Source: Nipponacmea schrenckii (Eukaryota > Mollusca > Gastropoda > Lottiidae). Taken from it: a stretch of DNA of 64,000 bases. The stretch is taken from assembly GCA_030562195.1 (NCBI GenBank), contig JAUJPP010000011.1:3224001-3288000 (forward strand). Direction: 5' to 3'. Positions 61,744-64,000 of this stretch are shown here, piece by piece. The notes under the pieces are model-generated. The model searched no databases, was not told where the DNA came from, and saw only the letters and a program-made list of their open reading frames with translations. A program made the translations under genes and the position numbers. Position 1 is the stretch's first letter; the number at the start of each line of letters is the position of its first letter.

Positions 61744-61820
61744 GATGATTTTAGTGTTCCAGTCATCTGGGATCTTATTCTTGAAAACTTAACTTAAGAT
61801 GATTTTAGTGTTCCAGTTTC
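61744..61820. repeat. Tandem fragments of the CCTAATTCT MITE family
   Basis: GATGATTTTAGTGTTCCAGT, CTTATTCTTGAAAACTTAAC and again GATGATTTTAGTGTTCCAG. Together with 59552-59612 this is the target DNA into which the TTAA element inserted. It resembles 49373-49520. Confidence 0.7.
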
Positions 61821-62132
61821 CATTTTTGAAATTTTGTGAAATGCGGTCAGGTTCGGAGTTGTCAATTTTTCGACAAACATTTTTTGAGTTATTGCCCCTG
61901 GCTTTATATTTGTTGTGGGTGCTATAATTTCAATTTAGATTTTGATGAAACTTGGTGTGAATATTGTGATGTATAAAACAACTTAGAAGAAGGGTTTGTT
62001 TGTATATATTGATGTTATAAATCAAAGGAGATAATTATTCAACAATGCTGATGTTTGGGCGTATGTTACCTTGGTTGGCAAGCTAATCGTACACCCTAAA
62101 ACAATGTTTTATGTACCTTAACCCCGAACTAG

Positions 62133-62369
62133 TTTGTAAATCACCCCCAGGTCTCGGCTTTACTAAATGAAGAAGATGAAGAAGCATTACAGTATCTTAC
62201 TAAGGTGGAAGTTCAGGAATTTGAAGATATAAAATCTGGTTACAAAATAAACTTCAGTTTTGATACAAACCCTTATTTTGATAATGAAATAATTTCTAAA
62301 GAATTTCATCTGAATGATACCGGGGAACCTTCGTCGAAATCAACAACAATCAAATGGAAATCAGGAAAG
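62133..62369 (+). CDS. SET: SET exon 3 (NAP-type earmuff domain)
   Basis: Begins at 62133 with [18 protein letters not shown], continues [61 protein letters not shown] and ends at the donor GGAAAG|GTACGT (phase 0). The block closely follows the conserved SET/NAP core. A second AG (CCCCAG at 62150) would skip FVNHPQ in frame, but it lies about 30 nt from the U12 branch site and would delete a conserved motif, so 62133 is preferred. Confidence 0.93.
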
Positions 62370-62779
62370 GTACGTGATTTTCTTTCTTCAAAACATTTAG
62401 TTTAATCTGTGGTGATTCCAGATGGTTTATTTGTTGAAATTGCCAAAGTAAAGCAAGTTGGCATCATCATATGTTTCTTTCATATTAGACATAAATTTCC
62501 GTCAATCGCTTCCGTCATTAATTTACCCTGCCCTCTATTCCATAGGTTTTTTTATTCTACCCTCAGAATCATGTACTCGCGCATTCAAAAACCTTGAAAA
62601 CCTGGATATTCCGACACACAAGTATTGTAGCTAGGTCACAAAGCTAGATCTTGGGTCCCTGAATTGTGAAAATATATAGCACTTTATATCCCAGTGTACG
62701 CGTCCTGTCCGACGAAGTTTAACAACAAGTCAACATAACACTGTATTCATGTTATTAATTTGAATTTATTTTGATCAAG

Positions 62780-62953
62780 GACCTTACCAAGAAATCAAGT
62801 ACGCCGAGTAAAGGTGGAAGGAAACGTAACCACGACGATGGGGACCAAGAATCATTTTTTAACTGGTTTTCTGATCATAATGATGCTGGTGCTGATGAAC
62901 TTGGTGAAGTGATAAAGGATGATATATGGCCTAATCCTTTACAATATTATTTG
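62780..62953 (+). CDS. SET: SET exon 4 (end of NAP domain)
   Basis: The acceptor GATCAAG ends at 62779. The exon encodes [18 protein letters not shown] with a basic cluster (GGRKR) possibly part of nuclear import, then [18 protein letters not shown] and [17 protein letters not shown], one of the most conserved stretches of SET. It ends TTG|GTAAGT (phase 0). Confidence 0.93.
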
Positions 62954-63021
62954 GTAAGTTTTACAATATTATTTGGTAAGTTTTACAATATTATTCGGTA
63001 AGATTTACAATATTATTTGGT
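62940..63021. repeat. 22-bp tandem repeat covering exon end and splice donor
   Basis: The segment TTACAATATTATTTGGTAAG recurs about 3.7 times, copying the last 14 bases of SET exon 4 together with its donor. The second copy keeps GTAAGT, the third has GTAAGA and the fourth GTTGTT. Confidence 0.9.
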
Positions 63022-63081
63022 TGTTGCAATCACAGATCGAGCTTCTAAGAGGATGACCGAGTCTCAACTCTAAAATATTAT

Positions 63082-63104
63082 AAAGAATAGGATGTAAAAT
63101 TCAA
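63082..63104 (+). mobile_element. SINE tail remnant
   Basis: AAGAATAGGATGTAAAATTC matches the SINE family tail. It lies about 57 bp before SET exon 5. Short match, low weight. Confidence 0.45.
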
Positions 63105-63160
63105 GGACTGGAGCTGCCCCCTATCTTGCCCTATTAACTTGACGTATTGATGTATTTTAG

Positions 63161-63289
63161 GCATCTGAGATTGATGACGATACTGGAGGTGATCTAGGAG
63201 ATGAGGATATTGATGAAGAAGATGAGGGATTAGATGATGATGGAGAGGGTGAAGATGATCTCGAAAACGAAGGTGAAGGGGATGATGAC
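63161..63289 (+). CDS. SET: SET exon 5 (acidic tail, continues beyond window)
   Basis: The acceptor TGTATTTTAG ends at 63160. The exon encodes ASEIDDDTGGDLGDEDID, EEDEGLDDDGEGEDDLEN and EGEGDDD, the Asp/Glu-rich C-terminal tail that binds basic histone surfaces and is typical of SET. It ends GATGAC|GTAAGT (phase 0) with no stop codon, so at least one more exon lies past 64000. Confidence 0.9.
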
Positions 63290-63344
63290 GTAAGTACAGG
63301 GAATTATAAATAGTAGGGCCTGGTGATATATTGATAAATACTGC

Positions 63345-64000
63345 AGGAATAACAGTACTATAATGGATATAGTCGTTAGATATCAATAGGAATAACAGTA
63401 CTATAATGGATATAGTCGTTAGATATCAATAGGAATAACAGTACTATAATGGATATAGTCGTTAGATATCAATAGGAATAACAGTACTATAATGGATATA
63501 GTCGTAAGATATCAATAGGAATAACAGTACTATAATGGATATAGTCGTTAGATATCAATAGGAATAACAGTACTATAATGGATATAGTCGTTAGATATCA
63601 ATAGGAATAACAGTACTATTATGGATATAGTCGTTAGATATCAATAGGAATAACAGTACTATAATGGATATAGTCGTTAGATATCAATAGGAATAACAGT
63701 ACTATAATGGATATAGTCGTTAGATATCAATAGGAATAACAGTACTATAATGGATATAGTCGTTAGATATCAATAGGAATAACAGTACTATAATGGATAT
63801 AGTCGTTAGATATCAATAGGAATAACAGTACTATAATGGATATAGTCGTTAGATATCAATAGGAATAACAGTACTATAATGGATATAGTCGTTAGATATC
63901 AATAGGAATAACAGTACTATAATGGATATAGTCGTTAGATATCAATAGGAATAACAGTACTATAATGGATATAGTCGTTAGGTATCAATAGGAATAACAG
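63345..64000. repeat. Minisatellite, 43-bp unit, at least 15 copies, runs off the edge
   Basis: The unit is AGGAATAACAGTACTATAAT, GGATATAGTCGTTAGATATC, AAT, with 43-bp spacing from 63345. It is very homogeneous, with only single changes (CGTAAG near 63505, ATTATG near 63619, TAGGTATC near 63978). It lies in the intron after SET exon 5. Confidence 0.97.

Overview
The window is eukaryotic nuclear DNA: AT-rich, intron-containing and packed with tandem repeats. The genes and the dispersed repeats suggest a marine invertebrate, most likely a mollusc. That assignment rests on the general look of the sequence and a SINE body of a type I associate with molluscs; no diagnostic marker was seen.

Three protein-coding genes are supported. 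(1) Minus strand, 2083-2490: first coding exon of a coiled-coil, tektin-like protein; the rest lies off the left edge or was not found. (2) Plus strand, 3138-45439: a three-exon gene of about 843 codons with a C-terminal region resembling the phostensin/taperin (PPP1R18/TPRN) family. Introns of about 30.8 kb and 9.0 kb separate the exons. (3) Plus strand, 58290 to beyond the right edge: five exons of a SET/TAF-I (I2PP2A) histone chaperone, covering the coiled coil, the NAP-type domain and part of the acidic tail. Genes 1 and 2 are head-to-head and share a 650-bp intergenic region with a GC box, a perfect CRE and an RFX-type X-box.

At least seventeen tandem arrays with unrelated units (30, 31, 32, 33, 36, 37, 39, 43, 54, 54, 56, 69, 83, 86, 109, 109 and 132 bp) fill roughly 30 kb, close to half the window. 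Most lie inside the two introns of gene 2, including a 9.7-kb array of a 31-bp unit (16845-26531) and a 4.2-kb array of a 32-bp unit (37620-41865). Nearly all long open frames in these regions are artefacts of these repeats.

Dispersed elements include a tRNA-derived SINE family (more than ten full or partial copies), a MITE family with terminal repeats starting CTTAGAATGAACATAAAA whose internal segments seed several arrays, foldback elements, a 148-bp MITE, and a 2.1-kb TTAA-flanked transposon with a second element nested in it. These last two sit inside SET intron 2, which has the hallmarks of a U12-type (minor spliceosome) intron.

The most notable observations are the U12-type intron, the conversion of MITE segments into minisatellites, the divergent cilia-style promoter, the inverted pair of arrays inside one intron, and a splice donor copied by a small tandem duplication.
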